Counted from the first letter of the stretch, positions 26,155-35,464 are shown. The stretch: 44,899 nucleotides of DNA from Epilithonimonas caeni DSM 17710 (GCF_000426465.1 NZ_AUFK01000003.1:1-44899); one strand, 5' to 3'. Notes: generated by a model from the sequence alone, not told the origin. Numbers and translations are program-made.

Positions 26155-27354
26155 ATGGAAAAAGAAAAAAAGAAATTTACATTCAAGAAAGCAATATCCA
26201 TATTTCTTGGATTACTGTTTGTAGTAGCTTTGGTTGGTGGTATCGGTTATCTTATCAAGTCCAATTCGGCTGAGAACGAAGTTTTCCTGACCAGAAAGCC
26301 AAGCATCAAGAATCTGGATGATAAAGTAATGGCAACAGGAAAGATCGAACCTCGCGAAGAAATCGAGATCAAGCCTAATATTGCCGGGATCATCCAAAGT
26401 ATCAACGTAGATGAAGGAGATAAAGTGGAAGCTGGGCAATTGCTTGCAACGATTAGAATTGTTCCAAATATTACAGAGGTTAACAACGCAACAATGCAGG
26501 TTAATAACACACAAATTCAGTTAGCAAATGCAAAAGTGAATGTTGATAATCAGCAGAAACAATACGAAATGCAGGCGAAATTGTACAAACAAGGTGTGAT
26601 TTCTAAGCAGGAATATATCACGGCGCAACAACAATTGGAAACAACCATTCAGCAACAAAAAATAGCGGTCCAACAATTGACTGCTGCTCAAAAACAATTA
26701 CAGATTGTAAGAACAGGTGCAACACCGGAATTGCAAAGTATGGCAACCACCCAAGTTCGTGCAAAAGCGGCAGGAACGGTTTTGGAAATCCCGGTAAAAG
26801 TGGGGAGCCAGGTAATCGAGGCCAATTCTTTCAATGCCGGAACAACGATCTGTTCTATTGCAGACCTCAATTCATTGATTTTTAAAGGTGATATAGATGA
26901 GGCCCAGGCTGGAAAATTGAAGCAAGGAATGGATATGAGCGTCGTAATCGGTGCTTTGCAAAACAAATCTTTCCCGGGAAAACTAACTTTGATTGCACCA
27001 AAGGGAACCGAAGAAAGTGGAACGATAAAATTTGCTGTGGAAGGAGATGTTTTCAACAAAACAGGAGAATATATCAGAGCTGGTTTCAGTGCGAATGGAG
27101 AGATATTGTTGAGTTCTCAGAAAAATGCATTACTTTTGGATGAGTCACTGATTCAGTATGAAAAGGGTAATAATAAAGCCTTTGTGGAAGTGAAGCAACC
27201 GAATGGTGGTTTCAAAAAAGTATATGTTAAGCTGGGTTCTAGTGACGGGATCAATGTTCAAATCCTTTCAGGAATCGATAAGAATGCTGAGGTAAAAGTG
27301 TGGAATCCTTCTGATAAAGATAAAGAAGAGTTGAAGGAACAAAAGAAAAAATAG
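26155..27354 (+). CDS. MacA-type periplasmic adaptor (membrane fusion protein)
   Basis: This 399-residue adaptor has an N-terminal membrane helix (about 12-32). A split lipoyl half follows (ATGKIEPREEIEIKPNIAG), then a coiled-coil hairpin rich in Gln and Val (about 110-185). The second lipoyl half, beta-barrel and membrane-proximal domains come next. It should connect the two MacB-type permeases to the TolC-like channel. It is the last gene of the plus-strand transporter operon and is followed by a strong terminator. The Lys-Glu-rich tail is unusual but low in information. Confidence 0.9.
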   Translation: MEKEKKKFTFKKAISIFLGLLFVVALVGGIGYLIKSNSAENEVFLTRKPSIKNLDDKVMATGKIEPREEIEIKPNIAGIIQSINVDEGDKVEAGQLLATIRIVPNITEVNNATMQVNNTQIQLANAKVNVDNQQKQYEMQAKLYKQGVISKQEYITAQQQLETTIQQQKIAVQQLTAAQKQLQIVRTGATPELQSMATTQVRAKAAGTVLEIPVKVGSQVIEANSFNAGTTICSIADLNSLIFKGDIDEAQAGKLKQGMDMSVVIGALQNKSFPGKLTLIAPKGTEESGTIKFAVEGDVFNKTGEYIRAGFSANGEILLSSQKNALLLDESLIQYEKGNNKAFVEVKQPNGGFKKVYVKLGSSDGINVQILSGIDKNAEVKVWNPSDKDKEELKEQKKK

Positions 27355-27378
27355 ACCTTTAAATTATAATTGTTAAAA

Positions 27379-27415
27379 GAATCCGTCTCGTTTTTATAGC
27401 GAGACGGATTTTTTG
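27379..27415 (+). terminator. Terminator of the efflux operon
   Basis: AATCCGTCTCG (27380-27390) and CGAGACGGATT (27400-27410) form a perfect 11-bp stem followed by a T run. Confidence 0.9.
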
Positions 27416-27480
27416 ATGATAATCTTTGGGTGTATCTATTCTCATTTTTTTTCTATGAAAATAAAACCAAACTCAAAAGA

Positions 27481-27512
27481 AAAAGCCCTGCAAAGTAATT
27501 TACAGGAGCTTC
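27481..27512 (-). terminator. Terminator of the outer-membrane barrel gene
   Basis: On the minus strand AAGCTCCTG and CAGGGCTT pair with one mismatch, followed by TTTTTC. It lies 28 nt after the stop of the barrel gene. Confidence 0.5.
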
Positions 27513-27539
27513 GAGTTGGTTAATAAATCTGTAAGGATG

Positions 27540-30125
27540 CTACATCGGCGGCATATCATCTCCGCCACTACTATTGGCATTTATATCTTTCTTCTTTTTC
27601 GGTTGTTCTATCTTTTCTCCTTGTTTGAAACGATAAGTAAATGATATTGAAAACTGTCTTGGATTCCATTGCATATACTGATATTGAGAATAACTTGGGG
27701 CATATGTTGTATTTTCTCTGGCTCTGGTATTGAATATATCCTGAATGTTAAAAGCAAGAGTACCATTACCATCCAGAATAGTTCTTGTTGCTCCGAAATT
27801 GATAGAATACATAGAATGTCTGTCAACACTGGCCGTTTTTTCGGAACCTCTGTAAAAACCTTGTATTTGTAAAGATGTTTTTTTATCCGGTCGGAAGGTC
27901 GTTGTCAATCTTAATCTGGATGAGAAGCCGTTTCCTTCATAACTGAAATCTTTGTAGGAACCAGAATTATCATATCCAAACAAATCAACATTCCCCATTA
28001 TTCTTAACCATTTGAAAGGGTCGTAAGTTGCATTAAGATCTAGACCGTAATTAGCTTCTGAACCGGCATTAACCGGCATTCTGTATAGAACAGTATTGCC
28101 ATTGGTATCCAAGGCATCGTATTGGTAGAAATTAACTTCATCTTGGGATTTTTTGAAATATAAAGTAGGATTAAATACGATTTTGCTTTTAGACAAACTG
28201 TAGCCTAATTCAAATGAATTTTCGTAGGTTGGGTTCAAGTCAGGATTTCCTAAAAATAAGCTTCTGTCATTACCAAAAGACATAAAAGGAATCAAAAACC
28301 AGGAACGTGGCCTGTTGATTCTTCTGGAATAGTTCAATAAAATCTGATTGCTTTTATCCAGGTTATAACTGAAGAACGCACTAGGAAAGAAGCCTGTGTA
28401 ATTTTTAGGAACTTCTACCAACTCTGCATTTTCCATACTTTTGAAACTTACGTCGATATTGGTGTTCTCCATTCTTAGACCTAACTGGTAACCGAAGTTT
28501 CCAATCTTGCTTCTGAACTGGGAATAAACAGCTGATATTTTTTCATCATAACGGGTGTCACTGGTAAATCGTTCCAAAACTTCAAATGGGCTATCATTTG
28601 TACTTTGATTAACAAAATAACTATAATCATTATTATTCAAATCAAATCTTGCTCCGGCTTCCAATTTAGAATTCTCCCCGATTGGCAATTCATAGTCTGC
28701 TTTGGCTAGAAATGTCGTATTTTTCGAATTGTTGAGAATATTGTTGACCACAGATTCGCTTGTTCCATCACTTACAATACTTGTTTGATCTATAGGTCCG
28801 GAACTGTCACTTTTGTTGGTTTGATAACTCGCGGCCAGACTTAGAAGCTGTCCTTTGTCGCCAATTTTTTGGTCAAATCCCAAATCGGCTTGGAAAGAAT
28901 TATTGTTTCTGATAGATTCATTAACTCTGAGTGAGTTTTTGTCCAATATCGTATATGGAACATCAGGATAATCATCAGCATCTATATCTTTGCGGACTAT
29001 CCTGTCGTAAGTGTTAATAGTTTCAGTTCCTTCATTTTCAAAGGTGCGGAACATAACAGATGCGTTCAAAGAAGATTTTTCTGACAGATCAACCACAAAT
29101 CCGGAATTGACGTTATAGTTTTTATTTTCGCTTTTATTCTTCCCTCTTTGGTCGGTAAAGATACTGGCATTGTTGCTCAGTCTGGCTGGGTCTAACAGAT
29201 AGTTGTAAGTGGAATTGTTAGTTGATTTGTTCCTGTTATAGCTTCCTCCACCGTTTAAATAGTAGGTCCATGACCCTTTTTTCCAGCTAAGGCTCGTGTT
29301 TAGTCGGGTGTTGGGAAGGTAACCAAGCGTGCCCTCAACGCTTCCGTTGAAACCCATTTTAGACGATTTTTTAAGAATGATGTTTAGAATACCCGCAGTT
29401 CCGCTTGCCTCATATTTGGATGAAGGATTGGTAATTACCTCGATTTTTTCAATTTGATCTGCCGGAATTGATTTCAAAGCATCAGCACCATCATCGATAC
29501 CTAATAGTGAAGAGGGTTTACCATTGATCAAAAATCGAATGTTAGAATTGCCTCTCATAGAAACAGTTCCGTCTGTATCCACAGACACCGAAGGGACATT
29601 TGAAAGGACATCCTGAAGATTGCCTCCTTTGCTCACAATATCCTGTGAAGGGTCATAGGTCTTCTTATCCAGTTCCACTTTATAGGGTTTTGTAGAAGTT
29701 GCAGTGATCACTACACCTTGGATATCTGTTGTGTTAGTTAGATTGGCTTTTCCATTGGAAATGATCACGAAAGGTGCAAGAATTCCCGCTTTTTCAACCC
29801 GGATTGTTTGAGTGAATTTTTTATAATCGACAGCTTCTATGCTTACATCATAACTACCAGGCGCCAATTCCAATTTATAATTTCCATCTACATCCGCTAA
29901 GGCGGCATCACTCAATTGTGAGTTTTGCTGATTTTTAAAAGTGATAGATGCGTATCCAACTCCGCCATTTGCATCTTTTACATTTCCAGAAACATTTACC
30001 TTTTGCTGGGCCATTATAAAACTCGCCGCACCGATGGTCAAAGCAAGACCAAAGATTTTTTTCTGAAATACACTTACAATTTCCGTTCGTTCCATTCTTA
30101 GTTTATTTTTTGAGCCGTTGCTCAT
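27540..30125 (-). CDS. Outer-membrane beta-barrel family protein (TonB-receptor-like)
   Basis: This 861-residue protein has a long N-terminal signal region. A carboxypeptidase-regulatory-like beta domain (about 45-120) is followed by a plug-like domain (about 130-255; QDVLSNVPSVSVDTDG, VSMRGNSNIRFLINGKPSSLL). A large beta-barrel extends to a C-terminal SFTYRFKQG strand and a Lys-rich, Gly-Asp tail. The family is PF14905-like. Such proteins resemble TonB-dependent transporters, but the substrate is not predictable. There is no SusD partner, so this is not a SusCD pair. ATG 30125 is the outermost start; ATG 30095 (MERTEIVSVFQKK) would give a more normal signal peptide and may be the real one. 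It begins 3 nt after the mltG stop. Confidence 0.87.
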   Translation of the reverse strand: MSNGSKNKLRMERTEIVSVFQKKIFGLALTIGAASFIMAQQKVNVSGNVKDANGGVGYASITFKNQQNSQLSDAALADVDGNYKLELAPGSYDVSIEAVDYKKFTQTIRVEKAGILAPFVIISNGKANLTNTTDIQGVVITATSTKPYKVELDKKTYDPSQDIVSKGGNLQDVLSNVPSVSVDTDGTVSMRGNSNIRFLINGKPSSLLGIDDGADALKSIPADQIEKIEVITNPSSKYEASGTAGILNIILKKSSKMGFNGSVEGTLGYLPNTRLNTSLSWKKGSWTYYLNGGGSYNRNKSTNNSTYNYLLDPARLSNNASIFTDQRGKNKSENKNYNVNSGFVVDLSEKSSLNASVMFRTFENEGTETINTYDRIVRKDIDADDYPDVPYTILDKNSLRVNESIRNNNSFQADLGFDQKIGDKGQLLSLAASYQTNKSDSSGPIDQTSIVSDGTSESVVNNILNNSKNTTFLAKADYELPIGENSKLEAGARFDLNNNDYSYFVNQSTNDSPFEVLERFTSDTRYDEKISAVYSQFRSKIGNFGYQLGLRMENTNIDVSFKSMENAELVEVPKNYTGFFPSAFFSYNLDKSNQILLNYSRRINRPRSWFLIPFMSFGNDRSLFLGNPDLNPTYENSFELGYSLSKSKIVFNPTLYFKKSQDEVNFYQYDALDTNGNTVLYRMPVNAGSEANYGLDLNATYDPFKWLRIMGNVDLFGYDNSGSYKDFSYEGNGFSSRLRLTTTFRPDKKTSLQIQGFYRGSEKTASVDRHSMYSINFGATRTILDGNGTLAFNIQDIFNTRARENTTYAPSYSQYQYMQWNPRQFSISFTYRFKQGEKIEQPKKKKDINANSSGGDDMPPM

Positions 30126-30128
30126 TTA

Positions 30129-31154
30129 TTATTTTATTTCTTTGCTGTTCAACCAGTCCTGATAGGCTTTTGCATTTTTGGCATGTTCAGCATCATTATC
30201 TGTGAATTTATGATAACCGAATCTCGCTGGGTCGGCGCACATAAAAATGTAATTGTTGTTTTCTGCTTCCAAAACGGCATCTAGAGAATTCTTATCTACA
30301 ATACAAATTGGCCCTGGAGGAATCCCCTTGTTCGCATAAGTATTGTATGGCGAAGGTTCTTTCAGATGTTTGTAATAAACTCTCTTGATCTGCTGAGTAA
30401 AATTGCTGGCTTTGTTCACGGCATAAATAACTGTCGGGTCACTTTGCAGTTTCATTCCTTTTTTATACCGATTGATATAAAGTCCTGCAATTGTTCTTTG
30501 TTCATCTGGTTTTCCGCCGGATTCTTTGTAAACTATAGAGGCTAATGCATAGATCTGGTCTCTTGTCAATCCGGATTTTTTTTCTTTTTCGATTCTTTCT
30601 GCGGTCCAAAAATCTTTATAATCATTTTCGAATTTGTCAAAGAATTCTCTCGGCGTTACAGTCCAGAAAAAATCATAAGTGTTGTTGAAGAAATATTTTT
30701 TTAGATCTTCAGCACTTTTGTAACCTTTATTGATGGCGATTTCGTCAAGTTTTTTAATGAATTTCGCAGAGTCGGTTTCTGTTTTTTTAGAAACCCTTCC
30801 AACCATTTGATATACATCATCAAAGTCTTTGATTCTAAAAGAATTCGGAGTTTGATTTCCGGCGATGATCATATTGGCGATTTCGCGGTTGTTCATTCCC
30901 GATTTTATTTCATATCGTCCGGCTTTGAAGTTTTCTTTCAGATTTTTTTCATCAGCGATACTTGTAAAATTGTCTTTGTTTTTAATGAAAGGCGAAATAG
31001 AGTCAAGGATCTGCTTATAACCCGAATGATGCGGAATCAGAACAAAGCCTTCTTTTTCTACATTATTTCCAAGGTATTTACTATAAAAACGAATCCCGAA
31101 AAATCCCAGGATTGCGATAATGATAACAAATATGATAAGAATTGTTTTTTTCAT
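30129..31154 (-). CDS. mltG: Endolytic murein transglycosylase MltG
   Basis: MltG cuts nascent peptidoglycan glycan strands in the periplasmic face of the inner membrane and is thought to end strand elongation. The 341-residue protein has one N-terminal TM helix (about 4-24) and a LysM-like region. The YceG catalytic domain has the conserved ASIVYKESG segment, with Glu211 as the probable catalytic residue. LQSDPTVIYA and YNTYANKGIPPGPI follow. The length agrees with the family. It starts 12 nt after dapF, and both act in cell-wall building, so an operon is likely. Confidence 0.93.
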   Translation of the reverse strand: MKKTILIIFVIIIAILGFFGIRFYSKYLGNNVEKEGFVLIPHHSGYKQILDSISPFIKNKDNFTSIADEKNLKENFKAGRYEIKSGMNNREIANMIIAGNQTPNSFRIKDFDDVYQMVGRVSKKTETDSAKFIKKLDEIAINKGYKSAEDLKKYFFNNTYDFFWTVTPREFFDKFENDYKDFWTAERIEKEKKSGLTRDQIYALASIVYKESGGKPDEQRTIAGLYINRYKKGMKLQSDPTVIYAVNKASNFTQQIKRVYYKHLKEPSPYNTYANKGIPPGPICIVDKNSLDAVLEAENNNYIFMCADPARFGYHKFTDNDAEHAKNAKAYQDWLNSKEIK

Positions 31155-31166
31155 GATTTTAAAATA

Positions 31167-31940
31167 TCAGGCTTTGTCTAGGTTAATATCTCCTTTGAAA
31201 ACCTGAACAGCAGGGCCTTCTAACCAAATGTTTCTGAATCCTTCTCCATCTTTTTCTGCATAAACTTTCAGCTGTCCTCCCATTACTTTGACTCCAACAA
31301 ACGTTTGATTATTATTTTTCATAAAAGTTAAAGCCGCAGCTGTAACTCCTGTCCCGCAACTATAAGTTTCATCCTCAACACCACGTTCGTAAGTTCTTAC
31401 AAAAAGCTCCTTATCAGACAGTTTTTCTACGAAGTTCACATTGATTCCTTCTTTCCTATAAGTTTCAGAGTTTCGGATTTCGTTACCGTTTTTGTAAACA
31501 TTATAATTATTTAACATTTCGACATACTTGACATAATGTGGGGAACCTGTATTCAAAACAAAATCATTTCCATCTGTATCAATAGATTTTACATCACCCA
31601 TTTTTAGCTTGATGATACCGTTTTTGATTTCGGCTTCGTGGATTCCATCGATGGCGGTGAAAGTGGTTTTATCTTCAATAATATCTAAGAAATGAGCAAA
31701 AGCGACTGAACAACGAGCGCCGTTCCCACAAAAACTTTTGGAACCGTCGGAATTGTAATAATCCACCTCAAAATCAACGCCTTCTGCAGAATTGATCTTA
31801 ATTAATCCATCTGCGCCAATCCCGAATCTGCGGTCACAAAGCTTTTGTATTTTTTCGATTGATAAGTCGTTCCATTCTCCTAAACGGTTGTCAATCATAA
31901 CAAAATCATTTCCTGTACCTTGATATTTATAAAATCTCAT
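31167..31940 (-). CDS. dapF: Diaminopimelate epimerase
   Basis: DapF converts LL- to meso-diaminopimelate for lysine and peptidoglycan synthesis. The 257-residue cofactor-independent racemase starts FYKYQGTGNDFVMIDN. Both catalytic cysteines are present: Cys71 in FCGNGARCS and Cys195 in YSCGTGVTAA. The length is slightly short but complete. It is the first gene of the dapF-mltG-barrel series and is divergent from the sigma factor across 213 nt. Confidence 0.95.
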   Translation of the reverse strand: MRFYKYQGTGNDFVMIDNRLGEWNDLSIEKIQKLCDRRFGIGADGLIKINSAEGVDFEVDYYNSDGSKSFCGNGARCSVAFAHFLDIIEDKTTFTAIDGIHEAEIKNGIIKLKMGDVKSIDTDGNDFVLNTGSPHYVKYVEMLNNYNVYKNGNEIRNSETYRKEGINVNFVEKLSDKELFVRTYERGVEDETYSCGTGVTAAALTFMKNNNQTFVGVKVMGGQLKVYAEKDGEGFRNIWLEGPAVQVFKGDINLDKA

Positions 31941-32134
31941 TATTTATTTGTCTGATATTTAATTGTTTATTGTGATTTCTCTATTCCAAAATCAAGCCAG
32001 TAAAAATACTTCTTTTAAAATAATTCAGCCTTGATATTTGTTATTTAAATTCACTCTAAATCTCAAACAATATCCATTCACAATAATAGAAATTCTCAAT
32101 CTCTTGATATTAATATTTTTTAATAATATATAGC

Positions 32135-32142
32135 TATCTTTG
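32135..32142 (+). promoter_or_regulatory. -7 element for the sigma factor gene
   Basis: TATCTTTG matches TAnnTTTG and ends 11 nt before the ATG at 32154. No good -33 TTTG is seen at the usual distance. Confidence 0.45.
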
Positions 32143-32153
32143 TTCATTGAAAA

Positions 32154-32711
32154 ATGAAAGAAGACCAGTTACTCGCTCTCATCATAAAAGCCAGAGATAA
32201 GAATCAAAAAGCTCAGACGCAATTGATTAACCTGTTTTGGGTTGATGTTTTTTCTTTTGTGATGAATAGAGTGAAGGATGAAAATGATGCAGATGAGATC
32301 ACAGTTTCGGTATTTTCAAAAGTCCTAAACAAGCTGGACCTGTTTGATCCCAATTTTCAATTCAAGACCTGGATCCTGACCATTGCTCAAAATACGATCA
32401 TCGATTTTTGGAGAAGAAAAAGCCGGGAAAACGAAGATGCAAATGATGGACTGGAGAATGTAAAAAATGAGTTTGCCAGGTCACCGGAAGAATTGCTGAT
32501 CTCCGAGGAGGACCAGCGAAAGATCATCAAAATCATAGAAACAATGGATGCTAAAAATCAGGATATCATCAGATTGAGATTTTTTGAAGAAAAAAGCATC
32601 AAAGAAATAGCGGAGGAACTCAATCTCTCCGTAGCCAATACAAAAGTGAGAATAATGCGCGCCAAAAAAATCCTGGCCGAATTATTAAAAAATGATAATG
32701 AAGATTTTTGA
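32154..32711 (+). CDS. ECF-type RNA polymerase sigma factor
   Basis: This 185-residue sigma-70 family protein has region 2 (about 20-90; DADEITVSVFSKVL, WILTIAQNTIIDFWRRK). Region 4 is at about 120-180, with the helix-turn-helix KSIKEIAEELNLSVANTKVRIMRAKKIL. There is no region 3, as in ECF factors. No anti-sigma gene lies next to it: dapF is divergent and lipA is downstream. Its signal is therefore unknown, and it may be an orphan or constitutive factor. lipA follows after 39 nt. Confidence 0.9.
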   Translation: MKEDQLLALIIKARDKNQKAQTQLINLFWVDVFSFVMNRVKDENDADEITVSVFSKVLNKLDLFDPNFQFKTWILTIAQNTIIDFWRRKSRENEDANDGLENVKNEFARSPEELLISEEDQRKIIKIIETMDAKNQDIIRLRFFEEKSIKEIAEELNLSVANTKVRIMRAKKILAELLKNDNEDF

Positions 32712-32750
32712 ATTTCTAAATTCCTGAATCTCTAAATCTTTAATTGAATA

Positions 32751-33605
32751 ATGGAAGAAACAGTTACTCAAAAACCCAAATGGATCCGTGTAAAATTGCC
32801 AACTGGTAAGAATTACCGGGAACTGAGAAATTTGGTTGATAAATATAAACTGAACACAATTTGCCAAAGCGGAAGCTGTCCCAATATGGGTGAATGTTGG
32901 GGAGAAGGGACGGCAACCTTTATGATTCTAGGAAATATCTGTACCAGAAGTTGTGGTTTCTGTGGTGTGAAAACCGGAAAGCCGATGGATGTGAATTGGG
33001 ATGAGCCGGAAAAAGTAGCGCGTTCTATCAAATTAATGAAAATCAAACACGCTGTTCTGACTTCAGTCGACAGAGATGATTTGAAAGATATGGGTTCGAT
33101 TCTTTGGGCTGAAACGGTGAATGCGGTTCGTAGAATCTCTCCGGGAACGACTATGGAAACTCTGATTCCGGATTTCCAGGGTGTGACAAAACATCTTGAC
33201 AGATTGGTAGAAGTGGCTCCGGAAGTGATCTCCCATAATATGGAAACTGTAAAACGTTTGACAAGGGAAGTAAGGATACAGGCAAAATACGAACGTAGTC
33301 TGGATGTTCTGAGATATCTGAAAGAAGCTGGACAAAATCGGACAAAAACGGGTGTGATGCTTGGTTTAGGAGAAACTAAAGATGAGGTTTTCCAAACAAT
33401 TGAAGATATCAGAAATGCCAATGTAGATGTGATTACTTTAGGGCAGTATCTTCAGCCAACCAAAAAACATCTTCCGGTTCAGAGATTTATTTCTCCTGAA
33501 GAGTTTGATGAATACGGAGATTTTGCAAAAAAATTAGGTTTCCGTCATGTGGAAAGTTCACCATTGGTGAGAAGCTCTTATCATGCAGAGAAACATATTC
33601 ACTAA
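32751..33605 (+). CDS. lipA: Lipoyl synthase
   Basis: LipA inserts two sulfurs into octanoyl chains on the lipoyl domains of pyruvate and 2-oxoglutarate dehydrogenases and the glycine cleavage system. The 284-residue radical-SAM enzyme has the auxiliary-cluster cysteines Cys38, Cys43 and Cys49 ([13 protein letters not shown]). The radical-SAM cluster is CTRSCGFC (Cys64, Cys68, Cys71). The C-terminal RSSYHAE motif supplies the serine ligand of the sacrificial cluster. It is complete. lipB is not nearby. Confidence 0.96.
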   Translation: MEETVTQKPKWIRVKLPTGKNYRELRNLVDKYKLNTICQSGSCPNMGECWGEGTATFMILGNICTRSCGFCGVKTGKPMDVNWDEPEKVARSIKLMKIKHAVLTSVDRDDLKDMGSILWAETVNAVRRISPGTTMETLIPDFQGVTKHLDRLVEVAPEVISHNMETVKRLTREVRIQAKYERSLDVLRYLKEAGQNRTKTGVMLGLGETKDEVFQTIEDIRNANVDVITLGQYLQPTKKHLPVQRFISPEEFDEYGDFAKKLGFRHVESSPLVRSSYHAEKHIH

Positions 33606-33631
33606 GATTTTTCACATCAATTATAAAATGC

Positions 33632-33656
33632 AAAAGACTCCTAAATGGAGTCTTTT
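33632..33656. terminator. Bidirectional terminator overlapping a gene end
   Basis: AAAAGACTCC (33632-33641) and GGAGTCTTTT (33647-33656) form a perfect 10-bp stem around TAAAT. It terminates lipA rightward. On the minus strand it includes the last codons and stop of the small membrane protein gene. Confidence 0.85.
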
Positions 33657-33829
33657 ACTTTTGGTTCTACTGGTTGTACTTTATCAGTTTGATTCATCTG
33701 TTCCACTTGTTGCGGAATAAACATCATATAGGCAAAATACCCTAAGAGGAATAAAACGACAATAATGATAATGGCCATCATTGGTCCTTTGTTGGTTTCG
33801 CTGTCTGGTTTTGGAATATCTTGTCTCAT
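33641..33829 (-). CDS. Small single-pass membrane protein, unknown
   Basis: This 62-residue protein has a hydrophilic start (MRQDIPKPDSETNKGP) and one membrane helix (about 17-39; MMAIIIIVVLFLLGYFAYMMF). A polar tail rich in Gln, Val and Pro follows. There is no signal-peptide cleavage site, so it is probably a single-pass inner-membrane protein. I do not recognise the family. The terminator hairpin covers its last four codons, which argues that the transcript ends exactly with the gene. It sits alone between lipA and the ammonium transporter gene. Confidence 0.65.
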   Translation of the reverse strand: MRQDIPKPDSETNKGPMMAIIIIVVLFLLGYFAYMMFIPQQVEQMNQTDKVQPVEPKVKDSI

Positions 33830-33974
33830 AATTTATTTTTATTGATAATATATCAAAACTGATGCCTTATTGGTTTTGTCTTTATGAGTTATTTAATTTG
33901 GTAAAATTTATTTTTAATAATGAAAAATTAGGGGTTTATGTTTTGATTTTTATAATTAATTCAAATTAACCCTT

Positions 33975-33982
33975 TATATTTG
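33975..33982 (+). promoter_or_regulatory. -7 element for the ammonium transporter gene
   Basis: TATATTTG matches TAnnTTTG. It would give a leader of about 100 nt before the ATG at 34089, much longer than at the other promoters here. Confidence 0.5.
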
Positions 33983-34006
33983 CATGGTTAAAATTTTAAA
34001 ATGTGA

Positions 34007-34056
34007 AATCGTTTTGTTTTTTGGTTTCTGAAAATGACCAAGTGAAATAAACGATT
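34007..34056 (+). promoter_or_regulatory. Structured leader of the ammonium transporter gene
   Basis: AATCGTTT (34007-34014) and AAACGATT (34049-34056) pair perfectly. Inside, TTGGT and GACCAA-type arms (34021-34041) form a second stem. It lies between the promoter and the start codon. A regulatory role such as nitrogen control is possible but not shown. Confidence 0.35.
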
Positions 34057-34088
34057 CATATGACCATTAAAAAAATAAATATCTACAT

Positions 34089-35432
34089 ATGAAAATTGAA
34101 AAACGCTGGATTATATCATTCGTGATAATTAGTATCGTTTCAATTGCCGCACTTTTCTGGCCGGAACAGACCTCTTTACCAACACCTGGAACTTTTCTGG
34201 GAGAAGATAGCATCGTAGGTTCAGATGTTGCGTGGATTCTGGCTTCTTCCGGTTTGGTTTTGTTGATGACACCTGGGCTTTCATTTTTTTACGGCGGAAT
34301 GGTCGGGAAAAAGAATATGATTTCAACAATGTTGCAAAGTTTTATTGCATTGGGTGTGATTAGTATTGTCTGGGTTGTTGTAGGCTTCAGTTTGTCTTTT
34401 GGAGATTCTATTGGGATTACTATTAATGGGGAACATTATGGACTCATAGGAAACCCGACATCATATTTATTTTTTAACAATGTTGGCGTTTTGCCTCACA
34501 GTCAGATGGCTTCCACGATTCCGTTTGTTTTGTTTGCCTTGTTTCAAATGAAGTTTGCGGTGATCACACCGGCTTTGATAACAGGCTCATTTGCGGAAAG
34601 AGTAAGATTTATTTCTTATTTGTTGTTCATGGTTTTGTTCAGTTTGATAATTTACACACCGCTTTGTCATATGGTCTGGCATCCGGATGGTTTGTTGAAC
34701 AAATATTTCGGAGTGAAGGATTTTGCCGGAGGAACTGTGGTTCACATGAGTGCGGGATTCGCTGCTTTGGCCGGAGCTATGATGATTGGAAAACGTAAAA
34801 ATCCACACCACGAACCTTCTAATATTCCGTTTGTGATTTTAGGAACAGGAATGCTTTGGTTTGGTTGGTTTGGTTTTAATGCCGGTTCTGCTTTGTCGGC
34901 TAATGCAACCGCTGCAATGGCTTTTGGAACAACAACGGTAGCTTCTGCAACCGCAATGTTATCTTGGATCTTCTTTGATAGAGTTAACGGGCGCAAAGTT
35001 TCTGCTTTAGGCGCTTGTATTGGTGCTGTTGTCGGGTTGGTTGCGATTACGCCTGCCGCCGGTTTTGTAACGATTCCTCACGCTATTTTCATCGGATTTA
35101 TTTCAGCGATTGTTTCGAATCTGATGTGCAATTGGAAAAGACTGAAAAAAGTAGATGATACCTTGGATGTTTTTGCTTGTCACGGTGTTGGCGGAATTAT
35201 GGGAATGATTCTGACGGCAGTGTTGGCTCAGGGCGAAAATGCAAGTCTTCTTCACGGTGGGTTTGAAGTGTTTGCACATCATATGATGGCTTTGGTCTTG
35301 GTTTCGGCGTTTACATTTTTGGGGTCTTTGGTTTTATATAAAGTAACGGATATGATAATTCCACTGAGAGTTGCAGAAGATTCGGAAAGTATTGGTCTGG
35401 ATTTGTCACAGCACGATGAAAGCTGCATTTGA
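34089..35432 (+). CDS. amt: Ammonium transporter, Amt/MEP/Rh family
   Basis: This 447-residue inner-membrane channel has about 11 TM helices after an N-terminal hydrophobic segment that could be a cleaved signal. Family motifs include GLSFFYGGMVGKKN, the first pore His in CHMVWHPDG, FAGGTVVHMSAG, GTGMLWFGWFGFNAGS and the second pore His in FACHGVGGIMG. It imports ammonium under nitrogen limitation. No GlnK-type PII gene follows; a terminator lies 32 nt after the stop. Confidence 0.93.
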   Translation: MKIEKRWIISFVIISIVSIAALFWPEQTSLPTPGTFLGEDSIVGSDVAWILASSGLVLLMTPGLSFFYGGMVGKKNMISTMLQSFIALGVISIVWVVVGFSLSFGDSIGITINGEHYGLIGNPTSYLFFNNVGVLPHSQMASTIPFVLFALFQMKFAVITPALITGSFAERVRFISYLLFMVLFSLIIYTPLCHMVWHPDGLLNKYFGVKDFAGGTVVHMSAGFAALAGAMMIGKRKNPHHEPSNIPFVILGTGMLWFGWFGFNAGSALSANATAAMAFGTTTVASATAMLSWIFFDRVNGRKVSALGACIGAVVGLVAITPAAGFVTIPHAIFIGFISAIVSNLMCNWKRLKKVDDTLDVFACHGVGGIMGMILTAVLAQGENASLLHGGFEVFAHHMMALVLVSAFTFLGSLVLYKVTDMIIPLRVAEDSESIGLDLSQHDESCI

Positions 35433-35464
35433 TAAGAAATTTGATTTTGTTTTGATATGAAGAG

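Noticed and set aside
27540-30125. SusC-type member of a polysaccharide utilisation locus
   Set aside because: No SusD partner is adjacent, and the barrel looks like the PF14905 family; mltG and dapF are the neighbours.
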